NCBI GenBank assembly: GCA_964462685.1
Contig: CAYWYR010000017.1
Span: forward strand, 8,401-72,400
Direction of reading: 5' to 3'
DNA length: 64,000 nucleotides
Origin: CAYWYR01 sp964462685
GTDB taxonomy: Bacteria > Bacteroidota > Ignavibacteria > Kapaibacteriales > UBA2268
The translations under genes and the position numbers were made by a program. This document shows, piece by piece, positions 1-7,923 of this stretch. The notes beneath the pieces are model-generated. The model was not told the DNA's origin. It ran no database searches and was given only the letters and a program-made list of their open reading frames with translations. The first letter of the stretch is position 1. Each line of letters begins with the position of its first letter.

Positions 1-129
1 TACTAAGTTTTTAAGATCCTGTGCAATATCAGAGAACTCATTTTCGGAACTTCTATAGCGCTGTAAGTATTGATAAATCTGCTGTTCGTCATAGATCAGC
101 TGTTCTTTTTCTGTTCGGTAGCCTCTCAT
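1..129 (-). CDS. N-terminus of an unidentified protein (runs off the window)
   Basis: An open frame begins with ATG at 129-127 and runs to base 1 without a stop, giving 43 codons that start MRGYRTEKEQ. The start overlaps the stop codon of the PAS/LuxR gene as ATGA, the usual sign of translational coupling, so the two genes are probably one minus-strand operon. The visible part is polar, rich in Glu, Gln and Tyr, and likely helical, with no signal peptide. I do not recognise the family. The rest of the gene lies outside the window. Confidence 0.6.
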   Translation of the reverse strand, partial: MRGYRTEKEQLIYDEQQIYQYLQRYRSSENEFSDIAQDLKNLV

Positions 130-803
130 TTTGCACCTATAATCTGAAATGCTTCAGCAAATCTCATAAGGGATAATAAAGAATTCATTTCTGTTTTCCG
201 CCTTATATTTTCCATGTGTTTCCGAAGTGTTGGCTTTGATATAAAAAGCTTATCCGCTATTTCCGGTACGTCCTCAATCTCTAATAGCAGAAACAGGATC
301 TGTCTTTCCCTTTTACTGAGTGATTGGAATTTCTGCCAGCATTTTTCATCCTTAAATGTGGTATCAAGGGTTCTCAGTAAATATTTACCTATAGTATCAT
401 GATCCTCGAGAGCGTAGGAGAGGTTTAGATACTCTTCAGAATTGAGAATCTGCTTGTGTGTGATAATCCATTTCCACCTGCCATCCATATATAGCCTTTG
501 AAAAAACTGGCAGCTTTTGTAGCGGTCATCTGTTTTATCGTAACCTTTGATTATCTTTTTATAGTTTTCAAAAACATAGGTATCCGATATATCCAATATC
601 TTTTTATGGGTTACATTGTCAGGGTTGCTTTCACCACATGCTTCCGTAGCTGACTTATTCCCCCAAACCCATTCCAGATCTTTTCTTTTATTTATATGTA
701 TATATCTATCGATATTATCCATATCGGATATAAACTGATCTCTATCGGATTTGACCGACTGAGTCAGATTATAAAGGATCATATTTTTTGAGATAGGAAT
801 CAC
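126..803 (-). CDS. PAS-like / LuxR-type HTH transcriptional regulator
   Basis: A 225-residue cytoplasmic protein. About residues 159-220 form a LuxR/GerE-type helix-turn-helix: the LSKRERQIL start, the IADKLFISKPTLRKHMENI recognition region and a final amphipathic helix are typical of family members in Bacteroidota. The N-terminal two thirds resembles a PAS-type sensor fold (an ...WGNKSA... stretch, then ...WKWIITHKQ...), but this is weaker than the HTH call. No phosphoacceptor receiver domain is visible, so the protein probably senses a ligand or partner directly. It overlaps the next minus-strand gene by four bases (ATGA) and is divergent from the tricorn gene. Its targets cannot be inferred. 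The HTH call is firm and the PAS call is an inference. Confidence 0.85.
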   Translation of the reverse strand: MIPISKNMILYNLTQSVKSDRDQFISDMDNIDRYIHINKRKDLEWVWGNKSATEACGESNPDNVTHKKILDISDTYVFENYKKIIKGYDKTDDRYKSCQFFQRLYMDGRWKWIITHKQILNSEEYLNLSYALEDHDTIGKYLLRTLDTTFKDEKCWQKFQSLSKRERQILFLLLEIEDVPEIADKLFISKPTLRKHMENIRRKTEMNSLLSLMRFAEAFQIIGAK

Positions 804-1144
804 AATATAATATAATAAAACGCTATGAAATGAGAATGAAACACTTGAAAAATACGCAAATACGCGTAGTGGTTACAGAAGCGTTCTATTTTATTTCATC
901 AATCGATGTAATAAATGAAAAACTGGTAAACAAAGACTGCTGCTAATACATAAAGATTGTTACAAAAAAGCTTTACTAATCTTTAGTCTTCCGATATGAT
1001 TTTTTCATTAAAAGTGTCATACCATAATATAATTAGGCTTTGTTAGTTCATAAATGTATGAATTTGTTCCATAGCAACACCAAAGCCTCACTATTCCGTA
1101 TATTTGAAGATAACTTTTTTGTCTCATATAACCCCGATCATATA
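804..1144. other. Divergent intergenic region between regulator and tricorn gene
   Basis: This AT-rich stretch of about 340 bases separates two divergent genes and should hold both promoters. A close direct repeat, ATACGCAAATACGC, lies near 861-874 and is followed by an ACGCGT palindrome. No convincing promoter pair or terminator could be assigned by eye. A TTG-initiated extension of the tricorn frame crosses the last 105 bases, but I treat it as untranslated because a good signal peptide begins at 1145. Confidence 0.4.
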
Positions 1145-4100
1145 ATGCTAAAGGTGTTCTATTCCCTTATGGCTTTGATAGCCTTTCTCTCAGTCCAATA
1201 TAGCCACGCTCAACAAGAAACGAAATTGATGCGATATCCCAGTTACGGCGGGGATAAGGTTGTCTTTTCTTATGCTGGTGATCTATGGAAAGTACCCGAG
1301 ATGGGCGGTATGGCTACAAGGCTAACAAGCGACGTAGGTATCGAGATTTTCCCTCGATACTCTAAAGACGGAACTCAGATAGCTTTTTCAGGTGAGTATG
1401 ACGGTAATAGAGATGTATATCTGATGCCAGAGGTTGGCGGTTATCCAAAGCGGCTCACCTATTCCATGGATATCGGTCCCCTGCCAGAGCGTATGGGCCC
1501 TGATAAAATAATCATGCACTGGAAAGCTGAAGACGATATCTTATTCCGCAACAGAGGTAACTGGTGGCACGCATGGACAGGGAAGCTTTGGCTTCAGAAT
1601 ACCGATGGCTCTATGGCTGAGCAAGTACCTGTACCCCACGGCGGGTTCGCCTACCTAAGCCCAGACGGCAAAAAAATGGCTTATAACAGGATATTCCGAG
1701 AGTACCGAACATGGAAACGCTACCGTGGCGGCCAGGCTGATGATATATGGGTATATGATTTTGATACAAAAAAGCTTGAGAATATAACCAATAACCCAGC
1801 TCAGGATATAATCCCTATGTGGAGCGATAACGGTAAGATATACTTCCTATCGGACCGAGATAAGAGAATGAACCTTTTCTGTTACGATATAAAATCAAAG
1901 ATAACCAAGAAGGTAACTGACTTTAAAGAATATGACGTAAAATTCCCATCGCTCAACATGGGAAAGGTAGCTTTTAGCAATGGTGGAGAAATATACCTTC
2001 TTGATACCAGAACCGATAAGTACGATAAAGTGCCTGTAACTATAGTATCGGATTTCAGCGCCCAGCGTGTGGAATATATTGATGCATCAAAGAATATCCA
2101 AGGTTCTACAATCTCACCAAAAGGGGATTTTGCTCTTTTCGCCGCGAGGGGTGATCTTTTTATCGTTCCAAACGGAAAAGGAATGACAAAGAACCTGACA
2201 AAGAGCCCAGGTGCACATGATCGCAACCCGGCCTGGTCCCCAGACGGTGAATATATAGCATATATCAGCGATGAAAGCGGCGAAGATGAGATTTATGTTA
2301 TCAAACCCGATGGCACCGGAAAACGCAAACTAACCGATAACTCCGATACATACAGGTTCTCCGCTATATGGTCCCCAGACAGCAAGAAAATCCTTACTTC
2401 TGATAAAAAGTTCAGGCTTCAGACTATTGATGTCGCCAGTGGATCGGTGAAGGATATAGCTAAAACAGAAATGCGAGAGATTCGGGACGTAGCATGGTCC
2501 CCCGATAGCCGGTGGATAGCCTTTATAGACTATAATCCGCAGATGATGGGGATAATAATGGTACATGATACGCAGTCTGGACAGACCAGAGCGGTAACCG
2601 ATGGTTTCTATTCAGCAACGGATGTCGTGTTCACACCCGGCGGCAATTATATGCTCTTCAAATCCGAAAGAACATTTAATCCTAAGGTAAGCAGTATCGA
2701 GTGGAACGTCTCATACTCCGATATGCAGAATGTATTTGCTATTGCCTTACAAAATGATACGCCAAACCTTTTCGGCTATGAAGGTTATGAAGTCAGAATC
2801 CCGGGAAAAGAAGAAAAGAAAGAAGACAAAGATAAGGAAGTGACCGTTGAGATAGATTTTGACGGGATTGATCGAAGAGTCTTTGATTTTCCTACTCCGG
2901 CTGGTAATTACTACGGCCTAAAACCTACCAAAGACCACAAGCTGTACTACTCACGATACCAGAGCGGCGATAGGCCTGCGACTTATGTATATGATATCGA
3001 GTCCAGAGAGGAAAAGAAAGTAGGTGATTTCTCAAGATGGGAAGTATCGGCAGATGGCAGCAAGATTATGATCATGGAAAAGGGTAGCTATTATATAGAA
3101 AGCCTTTCACCCAGCGTCAGCCCAAAAAACAAAATAGATGTATCAAATATGGATATGCTATTGGATAGAAAACAAGAGTGGAGACAGATCTATGATGAGA
3201 CTTGGCGACAGATGAAATACTTCTTCTACGACCCCAATATGCACGGGGTGGATTGGGAGGCTGAAAAAGAAAGATACGCAGCTCTATTGCCTTATGTAAA
3301 TCATAGAAGTGATCTTACATATATAATGGGAGAAATGATAGGGGAGCTTAATGTAGGCCATGCTTACGTAGGCGGCGGTGATATGCCAAAAATAGATGAG
3401 GTAGGGGTCGGCCTTCTTGGTGCGGATTTCTCTTTTGATGGCGGCGCTTACAAAATCGATAAGATCTACCTCGGGAGGAACTGGGATAAATCAACTTACT
3501 CTCCGCTTGATCAGGTAGGTAATCAAATAAAAGAAGGCGATTATCTTGTATCTATAAACGGCTATAAGCTGGATAGGCTTATGACTCCCCAAAAAGCATT
3601 GGTTGGTCAGGATGATAATTGGGTTGAGCTCGGCGTTGCAGGCTCGCCGAACGGCACTGAGCGAAAAGTATATGTAAAAACCATAAAGACCGAGAAAGGC
3701 CTTAGGTATCTGGACTGGGTTGAAGCCAATCGGCAGTATGTATCTGATAAAACCGACGGTAGGGTAGGCTATATACATATTCCGGATATGGGAGTCAATA
3801 ACGGCTTAACTGAGTTCTTCGAATACTGGCTGCCGCAACTAAACAAAGAAGGCCTTGTGATTGATGACCGCTATAACGGCGGCGGTAATGTTTCGCCTAT
3901 GATAACGCAGAGGCTCATAAGAGACCTTACTATCGTAAAGGTAAAAAGAAACCAGCAAACCGTAACACCGTCACCGGGTGGCGTGTTTGTAGGGCCTCTG
4001 GCACTGCTGATAAATGAGCTATCCGCATCTGACGGTGACCTTTTCCCTTACCGATTTAAGGCCAACAATCTAGGCCCGATAATCGGAAAGCGGAGTTGGG

Positions 4101-4369
4101 GCGGGGTAATCGGTATTTACGGTCCGCTTCCTATGGTGGACGGCGGTTATGTTTATAAGCCTGAATCAGCCAACTTCGGTGCAAACGGAGAATGGATACT
4201 TGAGGGTGTAGGTATGAAACCCGATATAGTAGTTGACAACCATCCAGATAGACTGCTCCGGGGTATCGACGACCAGATAGACGCAGCGATCAAGTCCGTT
4301 ACCGATAGAATCAAAGAAGGCGACTACAGGAAAATACCCGCTGTGCCCCCGTTCCCAGATAAGAGGTAG
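1145..4369 (+). CDS. Tricorn protease homologue (exported S41-family peptidase)
   Basis: An oligopeptide-degrading protease of the tricorn family, 1074 residues from the chosen start. The open frame extends upstream to a TTG at 1040, but ATG 1145 begins a clean Sec signal peptide (MLKVFYSLMALIAFL...SHAQQ), which places the enzyme in the periplasm. Order of domains: TolB/PD40-type beta-propeller repeats (about 30-330), a second propeller (about 330-680), a tricorn C1 domain, a PDZ domain (about 770-850) and an S41 peptidase core. Catalytic positions match archaeal tricorn: His739 in GHAY, Ser962-Asp963 in NELSASDGD and Glu1020 in the C-terminal LEGVGMKPD motif. It ends in a hairpin terminator and appears to be monocistronic. 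Function in peptide turnover is inferred from the family. Confidence 0.93.
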   Translation: MLKVFYSLMALIAFLSVQYSHAQQETKLMRYPSYGGDKVVFSYAGDLWKVPEMGGMATRLTSDVGIEIFPRYSKDGTQIAFSGEYDGNRDVYLMPEVGGYPKRLTYSMDIGPLPERMGPDKIIMHWKAEDDILFRNRGNWWHAWTGKLWLQNTDGSMAEQVPVPHGGFAYLSPDGKKMAYNRIFREYRTWKRYRGGQADDIWVYDFDTKKLENITNNPAQDIIPMWSDNGKIYFLSDRDKRMNLFCYDIKSKITKKVTDFKEYDVKFPSLNMGKVAFSNGGEIYLLDTRTDKYDKVPVTIVSDFSAQRVEYIDASKNIQGSTISPKGDFALFAARGDLFIVPNGKGMTKNLTKSPGAHDRNPAWSPDGEYIAYISDESGEDEIYVIKPDGTGKRKLTDNSDTYRFSAIWSPDSKKILTSDKKFRLQTIDVASGSVKDIAKTEMREIRDVAWSPDSRWIAFIDYNPQMMGIIMVHDTQSGQTRAVTDGFYSATDVVFTPGGNYMLFKSERTFNPKVSSIEWNVSYSDMQNVFAIALQNDTPNLFGYEGYEVRIPGKEEKKEDKDKEVTVEIDFDGIDRRVFDFPTPAGNYYGLKPTKDHKLYYSRYQSGDRPATYVYDIESREEKKVGDFSRWEVSADGSKIMIMEKGSYYIESLSPSVSPKNKIDVSNMDMLLDRKQEWRQIYDETWRQMKYFFYDPNMHGVDWEAEKERYAALLPYVNHRSDLTYIMGEMIGELNVGHAYVGGGDMPKIDEVGVGLLGADFSFDGGAYKIDKIYLGRNWDKSTYSPLDQVGNQIKEGDYLVSINGYKLDRLMTPQKALVGQDDNWVELGVAGSPNGTERKVYVKTIKTEKGLRYLDWVEANRQYVSDKTDGRVGYIHIPDMGVNNGLTEFFEYWLPQLNKEGLVIDDRYNGGGNVSPMITQRLIRDLTIVKVKRNQQTVTPSPGGVFVGPLALLINELSASDGDLFPYRFKANNLGPIIGKRSWGGVIGIYGPLPMVDGGYVYKPESANFGANGEWILEGVGMKPDIVVDNHPDRLLRGIDDQIDAAIKSVTDRIKEGDYRKIPAVPPFPDKR

Positions 4370-4407
4370 GGTTGATATCAAATAAAACAGATATAATTTT
4401 ATGATCG

Positions 4408-4435
4408 GGAGTGCCTCTAAAATGGCACTCCTTTT
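4408..4435 (+). terminator. Rho-independent terminator after the tricorn gene
   Basis: A perfect 8-bp stem, GGAGTGCC (4408-4415) and GGCACTCC (4424-4431), with an 8-base loop is followed by TTTT. It lies 38 bases after the tricorn stop codon. Confidence 0.8.
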
Positions 4436-4489
4436 GATAATAGCATAGCGGAAGTCCTTAACTGTTATTCTAAAAACTGAGGTATCGCT

Positions 4490-4609
4490 ATGGAAGAGAA
4501 CCTGCTGAAATCCGCTTTTGTATTCTCCTCGCTATTATGCTTTCTGACTCTTAAGTTAGTTGCTGGTAAACTTTCCAGGATTCAAGCTCTGCAAGCAAAG
4601 CAAAAGTGA
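4490..4609 (+). CDS. Possible 39-residue single-pass membrane peptide
   Basis: ATG at 4490 opens a 40-codon frame ending in TGA 4607-4609, seven bases before the NlpC/P60 lipoprotein start. The product has an acidic N-terminus (MEENLLK), a hydrophobic stretch of about 18 residues (SAFVFSSLLCFLTLKLVAG) and a basic, Gln-rich tail. That layout fits a small membrane protein. The tight spacing suggests coupling to the downstream gene. There is no similarity I recognise, and a frame this short could occur by chance, so the call is tentative. Confidence 0.35.
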   Translation: MEENLLKSAFVFSSLLCFLTLKLVAGKLSRIQALQAKQK

Positions 4610-4616
4610 GCCGAAA

Positions 4617-5237
4617 ATGGATAGACTGGAACTTTGTATCAGGAAAATTATATTGCTACCCGTTATAGTGATTATAGCCGGTTGTTCTTCCTCTGTCAAG
4701 TTTGCCGATAAGTCTACAGATAAAACGGGGGCTTTTAAGCCCGCCCCTGTTAAGCAGGTAAAGAACGCGCCACCGGTCTCTCGGGATCTATCCGCTAAGA
4801 TAGAGCGTAAAAAGCCAGCGGATAACAAAGTACAGGTTCAGCCAGAACCCCAGATCAACGATCTAGAAAAGCTTAGAGAAAGCATTATTGAACATGCCAA
4901 TGAATGGCTCGGCGTACCATACCGCTGGGGGGGCAATAGCCGCAGCGGGGTTGACTGCTCAGGCCTTATCGTTGAGGTCTTCAAAAAAGAGTCATACCTG
5001 CTTCCGAGAACCGCCGCAGCTCAGTTCCATTACTTAGAGATTGTGGATGATATGGAAAACCTAAAAATAGGCGACCTAGTCTTCTTTAGTTATACAGGAA
5101 CACAGATAAATCACGTTGGCATCTATTCAGGTTATGGTAGAATGATCCACGCCTCCTCCAGCAGGGGAGTTGTAGAGGATACCTTTCTTGTAGGGTTCTT
5201 TAGCGGTAAATTCGCGGGCGGGGGTGTTATAGCTTAA
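4617..5237 (+). CDS. NlpC/P60-family murein hydrolase lipoprotein
   Basis: A 206-residue lipoprotein, probably a gamma-D-glutamyl-diamino acid endopeptidase that cuts peptidoglycan stem peptides. I chose ATG 4617 rather than the upstream in-frame start at 4560, because it gives a normal lipoprotein signal (basic MDRLELCIRK, hydrophobic core, IIAGC lipobox with Cys23). A Lys/Pro-rich linker of about 60 residues follows. The NlpC/P60 domain covers about 90-206, with catalytic Cys114 in VDCSGL, His166 in HVGIY and a third polar residue, His178, in MIHASS. It resembles Spr/MepS-type enzymes in size and layout. It sits with other envelope genes and follows a possible tiny membrane peptide. Substrate specificity is inferred from the family. 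Confidence 0.9.
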   Translation: MDRLELCIRKIILLPVIVIIAGCSSSVKFADKSTDKTGAFKPAPVKQVKNAPPVSRDLSAKIERKKPADNKVQVQPEPQINDLEKLRESIIEHANEWLGVPYRWGGNSRSGVDCSGLIVEVFKKESYLLPRTAAAQFHYLEIVDDMENLKIGDLVFFSYTGTQINHVGIYSGYGRMIHASSSRGVVEDTFLVGFFSGKFAGGGVIA

Positions 5238-5334
5238 GTCCCTAGCAGATTTAACAATAAAACACTCTTTACGTTTATAATCGTTATAATTAACTTCTCA
5301 AGTTCTGACAGTTCCCGCACAAACAGGTAAATCT

Positions 5335-5931
5335 TTGCTTTTTTCACATACACTGGTACCAGAGCTGGTATTGATGGCATACCGGCAGGGCTATTTCCCA
5401 ATGTCAGAAGAGCGGGATGGGCCGATATATTGGCACAAGCCCGCAAATCGAGCGATTATCCCTCTACCTGGTAAGAAACCGCCGCGTAGCCTAAGGCAGT
5501 CGATCAAAAAATATGATTTTACATTTAAGGTAGATACACGCTTCAGAGATGTTATTGATTTTTGTGCCGATCGAGAAGAGACCTGGATTAGCGAAGATAT
5601 TATCGATACATATTGCAAGCTTAATGAAATGGGATACGCTCATTCTGTTGAGACTTGGGTAGGTGATGAGCTTGTCGGTGGATTGTACGGGCTGGCGATA
5701 GGTGGCGCTTTTTTCGGGGAATCAATGTTCAATAGAAAAACAGATGCTGCCAAAGCGGCTTTTAATCATCTGATTAAGATACTTGAGGAAAACGCTTTTA
5801 TTCTTTTGGATTCTCAATATATCAACCCTTTTACATCTCAACTCGGCGCTGTAGAGATTCAAGATCATATTTATACCGAACTTTTGAATAAAGCCTTACA
5901 GATTGACTGCGAATTTACTAATTTGCAATAA
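5335..5931 (+). CDS. aat: Leucyl/phenylalanyl-tRNA-protein transferase
   Basis: Transfers Leu or Phe from aminoacyl-tRNA to the N-terminus of proteins that begin with Arg or Lys, marking them for ClpS/ClpAP turnover (N-degron pathway). The 198 residues contain the family signatures in order: AYRQGYFPM, RAIIPL, WISEDIIDTY, AHSVETW, GGLYGLAIGGAFFGESMF and LLDSQY. The start is a TTG at 5335. The next in-frame ATG (5374) would remove the conserved segment before AYRQGYFPM, and no ATG exists upstream before the stop at 5287. The family is cytoplasmic. The gene stands alone between two envelope genes. Confidence 0.93.
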   Translation: MLFSHTLVPELVLMAYRQGYFPMSEERDGPIYWHKPANRAIIPLPGKKPPRSLRQSIKKYDFTFKVDTRFRDVIDFCADREETWISEDIIDTYCKLNEMGYAHSVETWVGDELVGGLYGLAIGGAFFGESMFNRKTDAAKAAFNHLIKILEENAFILLDSQYINPFTSQLGAVEIQDHIYTELLNKALQIDCEFTNLQ

Positions 5932-6061
5932 CCCTATTTTACTTCAGGGATAGATACGTATTCAATCATAACTCTAATACATAGCCATCTCCTACTCTAT
6001 AAATACTATAGATAAGCATCTACAGGTTAACGGCTTTCTTAAGAGCTTTATAAGTAAAGCA

Positions 6062-7918
6062 TTGTTATTTACCCTCATAGTAATAACCTATGGATGTATA
6101 AAACCTATAACAAAGCCTAAACAGTTGCAGACTCCTGAACCTATTCTATGCCAGCCTGAAGAGTATTCAGGAGAAGATATACCGATTGGTGAGATGTACG
6201 CTAACGATGACGGCGTTTATAAACAGTTTGTCAATGTCGGCGATCTGAATTCTGAAAATGATGAATGGCATTTATCGGAACTCATTGAAGGCGAGCCGGT
6301 TATCCTAACTGCATCAGACCCAGATAATTATATGGGGATGAAAAAATACAGGATGAAGGATAGAGCCCAGTTCAAATATGTCAGCGATTTAAATGAAAAC
6401 AAACGTTATCACACCGGACTGCCCTTTTTCATCAACGGTAAATATTACATCAGCACAGCTATCAAAAAAGACGCTATAGATTATTGGGGCGGCAATGTCG
6501 GCATAGATACCATGCAAGGCCTAAGCTATCTAATTGAGGCAGGTAAAAGCATATCTGACTTTGAATCTTCTCTAGTGTCGGATTTCGATAGTAAAGTAAT
6601 GTCTGGCAGAAAACAAAGACTTTTCATAGATAATAGATTGGATTACTGGGTTTCTCAGTTCACCAACGGGCCGAATGATAATATCATTTTATTTGCAAGC
6701 GATATCGAAGGTGGTTACGGCGGTACCGATATTTATTATGCTAATATAGTTGAGGGAAGAATTGGCGAACCAATCAACTTAGGGCCGGAAGTTAATACTC
6801 CGTGTAATGAGTTATCACCTTATTTTGATAAACATACTGGAAAGTTCTTGTTTGCAAGCCAAGGCCATAAGTCTGTCGGTGGCTTCGATCTGTTCAGATC
6901 AGATATTGAATATACTGAAAATAGCATAGCAATATCTGGAGTAACAAATCTAGGCCGGCCCATCAACTCCCCAAGTGATGAGATATTACCCAGTACCACC
7001 AAAGACAAAAGACATATCTTATACTTTTCATCAAACAGAGAAGGCGGATATGGTGGATTTGATATATATGCCTTCTACAAGCAGAGCCGAAACGAATCTC
7101 TGGTTGCCGATACTTATGACAGAGCTAATCTCGGTGATGTAAAGCAAAAAAGAACAGCCGCAGCTGAGCTGAAAAAAATCGAGATTAAAGATAATATCGA
7201 TAAATATCCTGTTTTGGATACGGTGAATTTGTCTGCAAATGAAGCATTACCGCCCGATAGCGTTTCTATTCAACTGGGCGGCAAAGTGATCGACGAAACA
7301 GGGAATCCAGTAATAAGCGCAACTGTTACAGCTTCTTCAAAGAATACTGGGCAAAAGCTGGAGGGAACAATCACGGATTCAGATGGCGACTTTGAGCTGG
7401 ACATCGAAACAGATTGTGATATCGTTGTAACGGCACAGTCCGATAAGGAGTTTTACCAGACTCAAGATATCAAAATTGCTGATCTTAAGTCGGGCGATAT
7501 TATAGAACTTGATTTCACATTGCCTTCAAGTCTGAATATCCGTATAAATTTCCCGAACGATATCGCCGACAACCCGTATGAATTTGTACTGGATTCGATG
7601 GGCAGAATGACGAGCACCAAATGGGAGACCAGTATGGATATGCTCGCAGATCATATCAAAAAGTACCGCTCAACTATAGATAAAGTCAGGATAATAGGAC
7701 ATACTTCTCAGAAAGGTACGGCTGCATATAATAAGCAGTTAGGCCTTAAAAGGGCAGGTTTTGTAGCCGAACAGTTGATAATCAGGGGGATATCAAAAAA
7801 GCTCTTGAAGATTATTTCTCTTGGTGAAACAGAGCCGCTCGATAGATATAATGGCGAGCCGCAAGATCAATATGATTCCAGACTTAGACGGGTAGAAATT
7901 ATTAAGGACAGGAAATAA
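6062..7918 (+). CDS. PorE-like lipoprotein: PD40 propeller, carboxypeptidase-regulatory domain, OmpA domain
   Basis: A 618-residue exported protein. A hydrophobic N-terminus ends in TYGC, a probable lipobox. PD40/WD40-like propeller repeats follow (clear copies at about 236-276 and 297-338, each with a GG(F/Y)DL/IY-type motif), then a carboxypeptidase-D regulatory-like domain (about 400-480) and a C-terminal OmpA peptidoglycan-binding domain (about 493-618). Propeller-CRD-OmpA is the architecture of PorE, a lipoprotein that anchors the T9SS machinery to murein, although the TPR of PorE is not evident here. T9SS cargo is present in this window, which fits. Oddities: the usual Asp of the OmpA GHTD motif is Ser549, while the paired Arg564 is kept. 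The only usual start is TTG 6062, and a Lys-bearing n-region lies just upstream of it, so the true start is uncertain. Confidence 0.8.
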   Translation: MLFTLIVITYGCIKPITKPKQLQTPEPILCQPEEYSGEDIPIGEMYANDDGVYKQFVNVGDLNSENDEWHLSELIEGEPVILTASDPDNYMGMKKYRMKDRAQFKYVSDLNENKRYHTGLPFFINGKYYISTAIKKDAIDYWGGNVGIDTMQGLSYLIEAGKSISDFESSLVSDFDSKVMSGRKQRLFIDNRLDYWVSQFTNGPNDNIILFASDIEGGYGGTDIYYANIVEGRIGEPINLGPEVNTPCNELSPYFDKHTGKFLFASQGHKSVGGFDLFRSDIEYTENSIAISGVTNLGRPINSPSDEILPSTTKDKRHILYFSSNREGGYGGFDIYAFYKQSRNESLVADTYDRANLGDVKQKRTAAAELKKIEIKDNIDKYPVLDTVNLSANEALPPDSVSIQLGGKVIDETGNPVISATVTASSKNTGQKLEGTITDSDGDFELDIETDCDIVVTAQSDKEFYQTQDIKIADLKSGDIIELDFTLPSSLNIRINFPNDIADNPYEFVLDSMGRMTSTKWETSMDMLADHIKKYRSTIDKVRIIGHTSQKGTAAYNKQLGLKRAGFVAEQLIIRGISKKLLKIISLGETEPLDRYNGEPQDQYDSRLRRVEIIKDRK

Positions 7919-7923
7919 AGATT

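Noticed and set aside
1040..1144. TTG-started N-terminal extension of tricorn
   Set aside because: It would place a 35-residue polar segment before the signal peptide; ATG 1145 gives a complete signal peptide.
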